A stretch of DNA of 25,710 nucleotides from NCBI GenBank assembly GCA_903930515.1, contig CAIYYW010000103.1, forward strand, positions 1-25,710, in the 5' to 3' direction. Under the pieces are notes generated by a model that did not search any database, had not been told where the DNA came from, and worked only from the letters and a program-made list of their open reading frames with translations. This DNA is from an uncultured delta proteobacterium (lineage in GTDB: Bacteria > RBG-13-61-14 > DRUE01). The position numbers and the translations under genes are program-made. Of this stretch, positions 16,039-22,656 are shown in pieces; position 1 is the stretch's first letter; each line of letters begins with the position of its first letter.

Positions 16039-16431
16039 TTAACCGCGCTTCCGGTAAATGGTCCCGAATTGATCCCGCTCCACCACGATCGCGATCCCGG
16101 AAAAAGGCCCGTTCGGGCAATAGCCGGAATGCCAACCCGCGACCATCACCGGTTGCATCGGCTTTAAAGCCAGCTCAAATTCTCCCTTGCCCTGATCCAG
16201 GATCAGGGTGACCTTTCCTTGCAGGAGCAAAAACAGTTCCACGCAGGTGTGCTTTTCCAGCCGTTTTACGCCCGGGTTCTTTCCCTGGGAAGGGCTGTAA
16301 AATCCGATCCGCCAGTGGTTTTTATCCCCGCACAGGACTTGCCATTCTTTTTTGGCTTTGGAGCTCAACCCTTGATCAAGCTTGAACTTCGGGAATGATC
16401 CCGCCCTGGTTTTCTCGCCTTTCGGTTTCAT
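16039..16431 (-). CDS. Small cupin-fold protein
   Basis: The 130-residue protein looks like a single-domain cupin. KHTCVELFLLLQGKVTL matches the second half of cupin motif 1 (H61, E65, then G72), and PVMVAGWHSGYCPN resembles motif 2 with H101. The first His of the usual H-x-H pair is not evident, so metal binding may be altered or absent. No signal peptide or membrane segment is seen, so it is probably cytoplasmic. The ligand or substrate is unknown. The start is secure: AAGGAG lies a suitable distance before the ATG at 16431, and promoter-like boxes lie upstream. It is downstream of, and in the same direction as, the three ferritin-like paralogues, but has its own promoter. Its N-terminal 25 residues are basic. 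Confidence 0.65.
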   Translation of the reverse strand: MKPKGEKTRAGSFPKFKLDQGLSSKAKKEWQVLCGDKNHWRIGFYSPSQGKNPGVKRLEKHTCVELFLLLQGKVTLILDQGKGEFELALKPMQPVMVAGWHSGYCPNGPFSGIAIVVERDQFGTIYRKRG

Positions 16432-16474
16432 CTTCTTACTCCTTATGGTTTATTTCAACTGATACTACTCATTC

Positions 16475-16503
16475 AGTTTAGCGGGAAAAACCGGGATGTT
16501 CAA
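16475..16503 (-). promoter_or_regulatory. Predicted promoter of the cupin gene
   Basis: TTGAAC (16503-16498, 4 of 6), 17-base spacer, TAAACT (16480-16475, 4 of 6). It gives a leader of about 36 bases containing AAGGAG. Confidence 0.45.
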
Positions 16504-16518
16504 TAAATCGGACGCGGA

Positions 16519-17025
16519 TCAAGCCGCGAGCGAGCTGGAATCGGGCAGGGACTGATTCTTGGAAACCGGGATCTTTCTCTTGAACGAAAATTCAAACAGG
16601 GCCTCAAAATGGACCTGGCCGAAGCGCTCAATATTTTTGAGCAGGTTCCCGAGGCAGGGATTGGACTCCGCGACCGCGGCGGCGAGGGCGATTTTAGACT
16701 GATCCGCTTCGGCTTTGAGGGCGAATTCCAGGGCCTGCTCTAATGAAGGAGCGGGATGGGCGTTCTGGAAGGCGTTCAGGCCGACCAGCATAGATTCCAT
16801 TTGACCCGGGTTGGTTTCAATCCGGCTGAACCCGGCGCGGTTGCTCAGGGAGTGAAGGATTGCGGATTTGAGGTGATGGTTATAGAAGGCTTTGTCGTTG
16901 CTGATCTGCTGGAACAGACAACAGGCTTCCGGGTCCGCGACAAAGGACAGGCTCAGCCATTCGTAGATTTGTTTCATCTTGAACTGGATTTGCTGAAACC
17001 AGAATAACAACCTGATTATACTCAT
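16519..17025 (-). CDS. Ferritin/rubrerythrin-like four-helix paralogue, copy 1 (metal ligands lost)
   Basis: This 168-residue protein is one of three tandem paralogues of 168, 169 and 170 residues. It shares with them QIY at the end of helix A, a PSLEQALEFALKAEADQSKIAL block (helix C) and a conserved His in helix D (QVHFEAL). The layout is that of a ferritin-like helical bundle. The residues aligned with E14, E45 and H48 of copy 3 are here Q14, K45 and Y48, and helix D has G-x-x-H. A diiron site is therefore unlikely; it may be a regulatory or structural paralogue. No signal peptide is seen. The ATG at 17025 has an AGGGGG-type Shine-Dalgarno sequence. No known family is assigned with certainty. 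Other possibilities are an unrelated helical family or a stress protein. Confidence 0.7.
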   Translation of the reverse strand: MSIIRLLFWFQQIQFKMKQIYEWLSLSFVADPEACCLFQQISNDKAFYNHHLKSAILHSLSNRAGFSRIETNPGQMESMLVGLNAFQNAHPAPSLEQALEFALKAEADQSKIALAAAVAESNPCLGNLLKNIERFGQVHFEALFEFSFKRKIPVSKNQSLPDSSSLAA

Positions 17026-17163
17026 CTCAACCCCCTGGGGTATTGATCGTCCATATCTATTAGATAAAAAAGACCGGGGAAAAGTGGCGATTTTTTTTAT
17101 TATTTATGACTGAATCAGCGAATCAGGATTCGGATTGCCGCGCAAGGGGCAAGCCGGGACGGC

Positions 17164-17673
17164 TCAGGCCGCGAGCGATTCGGTTTTGGGCCGGGCGCGA
17201 TCCGGAGGGACCAGGAGCTTTTTTTTCAACGCCAGTTCCATCAGGGCCTGATGATGTCTCCGGCGGGAATCGTCCAGGCCTCGCATTAGGCCGGAGATTT
17301 CCGGGTTGGATTGGGGGACGCTCTGGATCAGGGCGGTTTGATCCGGGCCCGATTCCAGGCTCAGGGCGAATTTCAGGGCCTGTTCCAGCGAAGGTCGGCG
17401 CGGAAACAGTTTTACCCGATCCAGTTCAAGGTTGATTGCGACCAGGTGTTCCGGGTTCAGGTTCATTTCCTGGAACTGGACCCCGCTCTTGATCGCCAGC
17501 TTGAGCGCGAGTATGGCCTGGTCGCTTTGGGAAAAGGCCTCCCGGCTGATCTCATGGAACAGGGAGGAGGTTTCAAGGTCGTTTTGGAAAAGCTCGGAGA
17601 ACTTCCGGTAGATTTGCCCGATCTGGAATTCCAACCGCTCCAGCCAGATCAAAAATTTAATGAAACCCATCAA
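17164..17673 (-). CDS. Ferritin/rubrerythrin-like four-helix paralogue, copy 2 (metal ligands partly lost)
   Basis: The middle copy of the trio (169 residues) keeps the framework: WLERLEFQIGQIY (helix A, E15), FHEISREAF (helix B), PSLEQALKFALSLE (helix C with Glu) and RRRHHQALMELALKKKL (helix D with His). The E-x-x-H pair of helix B in copy 3 is replaced by A46 and Q49, so the usual two-metal site is incomplete. The C-terminal ESLAA resembles the SSSLAA ending of copy 1, which suggests these two are the closest relatives. Two adjacent ATG codons occur at 17673 and 17670, with AAGGGGG upstream; either may be used. The distance to copy 1 (138 bases) equals the distance from copy 3 to copy 2. 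Confidence 0.7.
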   Translation of the reverse strand: MMGFIKFLIWLERLEFQIGQIYRKFSELFQNDLETSSLFHEISREAFSQSDQAILALKLAIKSGVQFQEMNLNPEHLVAINLELDRVKLFPRRPSLEQALKFALSLESGPDQTALIQSVPQSNPEISGLMRGLDDSRRRHHQALMELALKKKLLVPPDRARPKTESLAA

Positions 17674-17811
17674 TAGCCCCCTTGGCGAATTCTTAAGGCC
17701 CTCATTGCTTGACCTGTTTAATTAGATGATCCGGCGGGAGCAAAGGATACCGGCTGGATCGGAGGGCATCCGCAATTTTTTCCGGGATAAAACCGCGGGC
17801 CGGAGGGAAAG

Positions 17812-18324
17812 CTATTTGAACCGGGCCTGGAACTGAGGCCGGGCTTGAGCCGGCTGATCGGGGATGACCAGGTTGTGCCGGAGTGCGCATTCCCGCAAGG
17901 TTTCCAGATGCGTCCGGTCATACCGGTTGATGTCCTTGAGTACGCCGGCCAGTTTCGGGTGGGATTGAGCGATAGTTCTGGTCAGGGCGATTTTGGACTC
18001 GTCCGCTTCCGCGCTGATCGCGAACTGCAGCGCCTGCTTCAGGCTGGGAGAAGGGTTATTCGCCTTAAAAGCATCCAGCCCGGCAATCACCGCCTTCAAC
18101 TGTTCCGGATCCAAATCTATTTCCGGGAATTCGCGGCGGTTACCCATAACCATCCGGATCGCGAACTTGACATTGATGCTGTGTCCGGATTCCTCCCGGC
18201 TCATCCGCGAGAACAGCCCGGATAGTTCCGGATCTTCCTGGAACACCCCGGCCAGCCAGGAATAAATCTGTTCCATCCGAAGCTCAATCTCGTCCAGCCA
18301 GTTTAAAAACCTGACCACATCCAT
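17812..18324 (-). CDS. Ferritin/rubrerythrin-like four-helix protein, copy 3 (putative metal ligands kept)
   Basis: This copy (170 residues) keeps a ferritin-like ligand pattern. Helix A has E14 and E18 before Y21; helix B has E44-E45-x-x-H48 (SREESGHS); helix C has E106 (AISAEADE); helix D has D136-x-x-H139 (RYDRTHLE). These could hold a di-iron centre as in rubrerythrins, which act in peroxide reduction or iron handling. There is no rubredoxin-type Cys4 tail, so it is not a classical rubrerythrin. No signal peptide is visible, although the N-terminus (MDVVRFLNWL) is hydrophobic and shared by all three copies. The ATG at 18324 follows AGGAGG. It is divergent from the APC permease. The function and metal content are inferred from motif spacing only. 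Confidence 0.72.
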   Translation of the reverse strand: MDVVRFLNWLDEIELRMEQIYSWLAGVFQEDPELSGLFSRMSREESGHSINVKFAIRMVMGNRREFPEIDLDPEQLKAVIAGLDAFKANNPSPSLKQALQFAISAEADESKIALTRTIAQSHPKLAGVLKDINRYDRTHLETLRECALRHNLVIPDQPAQARPQFQARFK

Positions 18325-18545
18325 CGTCGCCTCCTCTGAGCAAGCCGCCCTCTCCGCTTAGTGAGCTTGAACATTTAGATGCCAAATTCCCGCCCAGGCA
18401 TTCTCCCCCCTCCGCGATCTATTTCATCCTTTTATCCTGAATTCCCTTTTTATCGGAATGATTGGAGCCGGGGGAAGAGCGGATATTTTAGCGGCGATTG
18501 ATTTGCGGAAAGGATAAAATTGAAACAAACTCAAGGCTGACCATT

Positions 18546-18551
18546 GGGAGG
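18546..18551 (+). promoter_or_regulatory. Shine-Dalgarno sequence deciding the permease start
   Basis: GGGAGG four to five bases before the ATG at 18556. It lies inside the longer TTG-initiated frame and so argues against the TTG start. Confidence 0.65.
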
Positions 18552-18555
18552 AAAG

Positions 18556-20064
18556 ATGTTAGGCAGGTTGTTTCAAAAGAAGTCGTATCAGGCCTATGTG
18601 GATGAGATGAAGGGGGAGAACCGCTTGCGGAGGGTTCTGGGGCCGATTTCGCTGGCGAGTCTGGGGATCGGGTCCACCATCGGCACCGGCATTTTCGTGC
18701 TCACCGGCCTGGCGGTCCACGACAAGGCCGGGCCCGCGCTGATCGTTTCCTATATGCTCTCCGGACTCGCCTGCGTGTTCGCCGCGCTCAGTTACGCCGA
18801 GTTCGCCTCAATGGTTCCGGTGGCGGGTTCAACCTATACCTACGCCTATGCCACCCTGGGCGAGTTGTTCGCCTGGATCATCGGCTGGGATTTGGTTTTG
18901 GAATACGCAATGGCCGGGGCAACCGTGGCCAACGGATGGTCCCAATATTTTAAAAGCTTCCTCAGCACCTTCGGGGTTCAATTGCCGGCCGCGCTCACGA
19001 TGGCCCCGTTTGATTACGACCCCGGGGTCGGGCATATCATATCCACCGGCGCGGTGATGGACCTGCCCGCGATCCTGATCACCGTGCTGATCACCTGGCT
19101 GTTGGTGATCGGGATCCGCGAGAGCGCGGGCGCCAATAATATTATGGTCGGGATCAAGGTGGCGGTGATCTTGCTCGTGATCGGGGTGGGGGCCTTTTTC
19201 ATCAAGACCGCGAACTGGCACCCGTTCGCTCCTTTTGGCTGGACCGGGATCAGCCTGTTCGGAAAAACCTTGTTCGGGCAAACCGGCGTGGGCGGGGAGC
19301 CGCTCGGGATGATGGCCGGGGCGTCCATAGTTTTTTTCTCCTATATCGGCTTTGAATCGGTTTCCACCCACGCGGAGGAAGCGCGCAATCCGCAAAAGGA
19401 TGTCCCGATCGGCCTGATCGCGTCCCTGATTGTCTGCACGGTCCTTTATATCGGCGTGGCCGTGGTGCTCACCGGAATGATCCCGGCCTCCAAGATGAAC
19501 CTGGAAGCGCCGGTGGCGGACGCCTTCAAACAGATCGGCATGCCCTGGATGCAATTCATCGTCTCGGTCGCGGCCATGGCCGGGATCACCTCGGTCCTGC
19601 TCGTGACCATCCTGAGCCAGGCGCGGATTCTGCTCGCGATCGCCCGGGACGGCCTGTTGCCCACCCGCTTTTTCGGATCGGTCCATCCCAAATACCGCAC
19701 TCCCTGGAAAGCCACCATTGCCACCGGGATTTTTGTCGGGATATTCGCCGCGTTCGTGCCGCTCCGGATTCTGGCGGAACTGGTCAATATCGGCACCCTG
19801 CTCGCGTTCGTGATTGTGTGCGTGTCGGTGCTGATTATGCGGCGGACCCATCCGGAGGTGAAGCGGCCGTTCCGCTGCCCGGGCATGCCTTACACTCCAA
19901 TCCTCGGCGCCATCTTCTGCGCCGTGCTGATGTTCTCTCTGCCCGCGGAAAATTGGCTCCGGCTCCTGGTCTGGCTCCTGATCGGGCTTGGGATTTACTT
20001 CTTCTACGGCCGCAGGCACGGCAAGGTCTGGGAACAAGAACCAAGCGCCGGAAGCAAAACCTGA
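18556..20064 (+). CDS. APC-superfamily amino acid permease (cationic amino acid transporter-like)
   Basis: The 502-residue integral membrane protein has about twelve or more hydrophobic segments. The APC signature in TM1 is GSTIGTGIFVLTG, followed by SYAEFASMVPVAGSTYTYAY (TM3 region). A GWDLVLEYAMAGATVANGWS segment and FFSYIGFESVSTHAEEARNPQKDVP are typical of the YfnA/CAT branch, which moves amino acids or polyamines across the inner membrane. Substrate specificity cannot be read. The start at ATG 18556 is preferred to the upstream TTG at 18544 because GGGAGG (18546-18551) lies just before it. It is followed 41 bases later by the DUF169 gene and is probably co-transcribed with it. The 231-base gap upstream also carries the promoter region of the divergent ferritin-like copy 3; no convincing sigma-70 promoter is seen for the permease. 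Confidence 0.92.
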   Translation: MLGRLFQKKSYQAYVDEMKGENRLRRVLGPISLASLGIGSTIGTGIFVLTGLAVHDKAGPALIVSYMLSGLACVFAALSYAEFASMVPVAGSTYTYAYATLGELFAWIIGWDLVLEYAMAGATVANGWSQYFKSFLSTFGVQLPAALTMAPFDYDPGVGHIISTGAVMDLPAILITVLITWLLVIGIRESAGANNIMVGIKVAVILLVIGVGAFFIKTANWHPFAPFGWTGISLFGKTLFGQTGVGGEPLGMMAGASIVFFSYIGFESVSTHAEEARNPQKDVPIGLIASLIVCTVLYIGVAVVLTGMIPASKMNLEAPVADAFKQIGMPWMQFIVSVAAMAGITSVLLVTILSQARILLAIARDGLLPTRFFGSVHPKYRTPWKATIATGIFVGIFAAFVPLRILAELVNIGTLLAFVIVCVSVLIMRRTHPEVKRPFRCPGMPYTPILGAIFCAVLMFSLPAENWLRLLVWLLIGLGIYFFYGRRHGKVWEQEPSAGSKT

Positions 20065-20105
20065 CCGGAAATATTTTCCCGCGCCAAAATTTGGAGGAGA
20101 CGCAA

Positions 20106-20924
20106 ATGGAGAGCAAACTCGGGGTCAGCCTGAAATTGAAATTTCAGCCGGTGGCGGTTTCCTGGACCGACCTTTTGCCCGAAGGCGCCCGGCAGTTCGC
20201 GCGCGGGAAATGGGGATGCGTGATGATGCTGTTCGCCGCGGCGGCCAAGGGCAAGACCGTGGCCTTTGACCGCGAGACCTGCGGTTGCATGGGCGGCTCG
20301 GTCGGACTCGGATTCGGAAACACCTATACGCAATGGGCCGGCGGGATTGAATGCTTCTATCGGTTCCTCTCCAGCGGGAGCGCCGACCTGGAGAAATCAA
20401 GGGAGATCATAGAGAAAATGGGCGTCCACATGACCCCGGAGCGGCTGGACAATTTTATCAACGGCGAGCGATACTTAAAAAGCCCCGAGCTCGCGAAGAA
20501 GTTCGTGGAAAATCTGCCGATGATAGACGCGCCGGAAAAATATGTGGTGATGCGGCCGCTCAAAGATGCGGACCTCGCCAGGGAAAAGCCGCAGGTGATC
20601 GTATTCGTGGCCAACCCCGATCAAATCTCCGCGCTGAGCGTGATGGCCAACTACGGCCGGATGAACCCGGAAAATGTGATGACGCCGTTCGGAGCCGGCT
20701 GCCACCAGATCGGGATCATCCCGCTCAACGAGGCCAAACGCGAATTCCCCCGCGCCGTGCTCGGGCTTACCGATCTCTCCGCGCGCAACGCCGTCAAGAA
20801 CACCCTGGGCCGCGACATCCTGACCTTTTCGGTCCCGCTCAAGATGTTTTTGGAAATGGAAGAGAATGAGGAGGGATCATTCCTGCATAGACATACCTGG
20901 AAGGAATTGATGAAGGATAAGTAA
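20106..20924 (+). CDS. DUF169 family protein (COG2043 type)
   Basis: The 272-residue product matches my memory of the DUF169 family, whose biochemical role is not established. It carries the conserved N-terminal core (LKFQPVAVSW, then KWGCVMMLFAAAAKGKTVAF), a Cys-rich segment RETCGCMGG, and a second Cys in FGAGCHQIGIIPL. These suggest metal, cluster or cofactor binding, but that is inference. No signal peptide or membrane helix is seen. The ATG at 20106 is chosen because GGAGGAG precedes it; the longer in-frame reading that reaches back to 19818 only overlaps the permease out of frame. It is the second gene of the permease unit. Its stop is 13 bases from the stop of the convergent secreted-protein gene, with no terminator between them. 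Confidence 0.85.
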   Translation: MESKLGVSLKLKFQPVAVSWTDLLPEGARQFARGKWGCVMMLFAAAAKGKTVAFDRETCGCMGGSVGLGFGNTYTQWAGGIECFYRFLSSGSADLEKSREIIEKMGVHMTPERLDNFINGERYLKSPELAKKFVENLPMIDAPEKYVVMRPLKDADLAREKPQVIVFVANPDQISALSVMANYGRMNPENVMTPFGAGCHQIGIIPLNEAKREFPRAVLGLTDLSARNAVKNTLGRDILTFSVPLKMFLEMEENEEGSFLHRHTWKELMKDK

Positions 20925-20937
20925 TAATCGGCTGAAA

Positions 20938-21624
20938 TTATTTGCCTTTATCTTTCTTTTTATCTTTATTCTTGCCCTTGCCTTTATTCTTGTCCTTATT
21001 CTTGTCTTTATCCGCGCCGGGATCCAGGATTTGGTTCAGGTCCGAAATGTTCCCGTTGTTTTTATCTTTGCTTTTGCCCTTGCCTTGATCTTTATCCGTA
21101 TCCTTCTGGGCATTGAAATCCGTCTCCGTATTATCGCCGCGGTCTTTATTTTTGCCTTTGCCCTTGCCTTCGCCTTTTCCCCCGTCTTCCGGACCAAGGC
21201 TATCCCCGCTCTTGCCCTTGCCTTTCCCGCCCTTGCCTCCGCCTCCTCCGCCCTTCTCAGCCAGCACCAGGTCCAGCTTGGTATTCTTGCCGGCCGCGAC
21301 ATTCACCCGGTCCTTCCTGATCACCAGGTCGCCCTTGGTCGCGCTCACCGCGTAGCCGGTTCCGGCCGGAATTCCGGTGACCATATAAAATCCCTTGCCG
21401 TCGGTCTGGCCGGTGATCTTGTTATTGCTCCCGAGAATAATTTCCACCTTGGCGCCGGAGCTGGCGGAGAGGTCCGGCTCAAAAATCTTGCCGGAAACGG
21501 TGCCGGTTTGGATGCCGTCTTTCGGTTTCTGGACTTCCACCCAATCGGCTTGCGGGAACGGGTTCGCCCCCAGCCTGAACGCGACGAGGCTCAAGAGCAG
21601 GATCAAATGATGATAGGCCTTCAT
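20938..21624 (-). CDS. Secreted protein: carboxypeptidase-regulatory-like beta domain plus Lys/Gly/Asp low-complexity tail
   Basis: The 228-residue protein starts with a signal peptide (about 1-19). A single beta-sandwich domain follows at about 40-123, of the carboxypeptidase-regulatory / CNA-B type (GTVSGKIFEPD, AKVEIILGSNNKITGQTD, GFYMVTGIPAG). These domains often act as spacers or adhesive modules outside the cell. The remaining 105 or so residues are low complexity: a glycine hinge (GGGGGGKGGKG), then repeated K-D-K-N and G-K-G-K units ending in KDKKKDKGK. The tail is strongly charged, probably disordered, and could bind polyanions, nucleic acid or cell wall. No sorting motif is visible. 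The ATG at 21624 has no Shine-Dalgarno sequence, but a TTGACA-type promoter abuts it, so the mRNA may be leaderless. Long antisense frames over the tail are composition artefacts. Confidence 0.75.
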   Translation of the reverse strand: MKAYHHLILLLSLVAFRLGANPFPQADWVEVQKPKDGIQTGTVSGKIFEPDLSASSGAKVEIILGSNNKITGQTDGKGFYMVTGIPAGTGYAVSATKGDLVIRKDRVNVAAGKNTKLDLVLAEKGGGGGGKGGKGKGKSGDSLGPEDGGKGEGKGKGKNKDRGDNTETDFNAQKDTDKDQGKGKSKDKNNGNISDLNQILDPGADKDKNKDKNKGKGKNKDKKKDKGK

Positions 21625-21630
21625 AACTAT

Positions 21631-21660
21631 ATATTAAGGAACGATCCGAGATTTTGTCAA
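21631..21660 (-). promoter_or_regulatory. Predicted promoter of the secreted Lys-rich protein gene
   Basis: Perfect TTGACA (21660-21655), 18-base spacer, TAATAT (21636-21631, 4 of 6). Six bases lie between the -10 box and the ATG at 21624, so transcription would start at or beside the start codon. Confidence 0.55.
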
Positions 21661-21692
21661 ATCACCGGGGAGGTTGATCGGGAGGACCGGCA

Positions 21693-21721
21693 TTGACAAT
21701 TCCAGCTTCAAATGTTATCTG
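21693..21721 (+). promoter_or_regulatory. Predicted promoter of the DMT permease-GH31 unit
   Basis: Perfect TTGACA (21693-21698), 17-base spacer, extended -10 TG at 21713-21714 and TATCTG (21716-21721, 3 of 6). The expected start near 21728 is about four bases before the in-frame ATG at 21732. It is back-to-back with the promoter at 21631-21660. Confidence 0.5.
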
Positions 21722-21731
21722 GTTATGCCTG

Positions 21732-22652
21732 ATGCCGAAAGATCAGCCCATTTATTTCGACGCGCTCCTCTTGATCCTGGCCAATATCATCTGGGGAGCC
21801 ACCGATGTGGCGGCCAAGTTCGCGCTTTTGGAAATGAGCCCGATCGCTTTGCTCTGGACCCGGCTGAGCATCGCCTTGATTACTTTACTGCCCGTGCTCT
21901 GGATTCGGCGGAAAGAAATCCCGAGAACCCTTTCCGGGATGTTGCCCTTCATCGGCCTGGGCCTGAGCGGGTTTGCGCTTAATTTCTTCCTGGTCTATCA
22001 AGGCCTGAGTCTGGCCCCGGCCTCCCACGCCACCGCGCTCCGGGTTTCCGAATCGTTGGTGATCCTGATCCTGGCCGCGATTATCCTGCGCGAGAAGGTC
22101 GGAGCCCGCGCCATCCTGGGCCTGGTCGCCGGGATCGGTGGCGTGGTCCTGGTCTTGAACCTGGATTTCAGGAACCTTTCCCTTTTCACCAGCGGTTCCA
22201 GGTTGGGAGACCTGTTGATTTTATCCGGGATTATCATTGAAGGCTTTTACACCATCATCGGCAAACCCGTTCTGAAAAAAAACAGCCCGCTCCTGGCCAC
22301 CGCGCTTGCGCTCTTGTTCGGATGGCTGATCCTGACCGTAATTTTCGGCGCCCGGGTCGGGACTGAATTCGCGCGCCAGATCCCTTCCATCAAATCCCTG
22401 CTCGCCTGCGCCTATCTCGGAATTGCCGCGAGCGCTTTCGGCTTTTGGATTTATTATGTGGTCTTGAGCCGAAGGCCCTCGCACCGGGTCGGAATTTCCA
22501 TTATGCTCCAGCCGGTGATCGGGATCCCGCTCGCCTATCTGGTCTTCCGCGATCCCCTCACCCCCAAATTCCTGATCGGAGCGGCTTTGATCGCGTTTGG
22601 GGTGTATTTGGCGCTGGCAAAAAATGAGACACCGGCTGAAAAAGGAGGATGA
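21732..22652 (+). CDS. DMT-superfamily (EamA) permease
   Basis: This is an inner-membrane transporter of the drug/metabolite family: two EamA repeats with about ten membrane helices. The first repeat begins with YFDALLLILANIIWGATDVAAKFAL, a typical EamA TM1. LAPASHATALRVSESLVILILAAIILREKV and the second-repeat LQPVIGIPLAYLVFRDPLTPKFLIGAALI are the helix pairs usual for this family. The substrate is unknown. An in-frame TTG at 21693 would add 13 residues, but it coincides with a perfect -35 box; the ATG at 21732 gives a normal EamA N-terminus and 306 residues. No Shine-Dalgarno sequence precedes it, so the mRNA may be leaderless. The stop is four bases before the GH31 start, so the two genes are coupled. 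Confidence 0.9.
   Translation: MPKDQPIYFDALLLILANIIWGATDVAAKFALLEMSPIALLWTRLSIALITLLPVLWIRRKEIPRTLSGMLPFIGLGLSGFALNFFLVYQGLSLAPASHATALRVSESLVILILAAIILREKVGARAILGLVAGIGGVVLVLNLDFRNLSLFTSGSRLGDLLILSGIIIEGFYTIIGKPVLKKNSPLLATALALLFGWLILTVIFGARVGTEFARQIPSIKSLLACAYLGIAASAFGFWIYYVVLSRRPSHRVGISIMLQPVIGIPLAYLVFRDPLTPKFLIGAALIAFGVYLALAKNETPAEKGG
22643..22648 (+). promoter_or_regulatory. Shine-Dalgarno sequence deciding the GH31 start
   Basis: AGGAGG eight bases before the ATG at 22657, within the last codons of the permease. It excludes the longer frame that begins at 22597 and would bury the signal peptide. Confidence 0.75.
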
Positions 22653-22656
22653 AAAA

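Noticed and set aside
17141-17156. Sigma-54-like site on the minus strand (CGGCTTGCCCCTTGCG, GG-N10-GC)
   Set aside because: It matches the -24/-12 spacing but lies about 115 bases before the ATG of copy 1 and right at the end of copy 2. Copies 2 and 3 do not show an equivalent site, and such matches are common by chance in GC-rich DNA.
17106-17162. Inverted repeats around GAATCAGGATTC between copies 1 and 2 as a regulatory operator
   Set aside because: The repeats are short, partly overlapping and absent from the other two upstream regions; no independent support.
18829-20037. Minus-strand open frame of about 400 codons opposite the APC permease
   Set aside because: The translation is a low-complexity His/Asp/Arg/Glu-rich sequence typical of the antisense of a GC-rich membrane-protein gene.
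19818-20105. Upstream extension of the DUF169 frame into the permease gene
   Set aside because: The extension overlaps the permease out of frame, has an Arg/Ala/Pro-rich shadow composition, and the ATG at 20106 has a good Shine-Dalgarno sequence.
21031-21696. Plus-strand open frame opposite the Lys-rich secreted protein
   Set aside because: Its hydrophobic Phe/Ala/Leu repeats are the mirror of the Lys/Gly/Asp tail codons. The minus strand has the signal peptide, beta domain and promoter.
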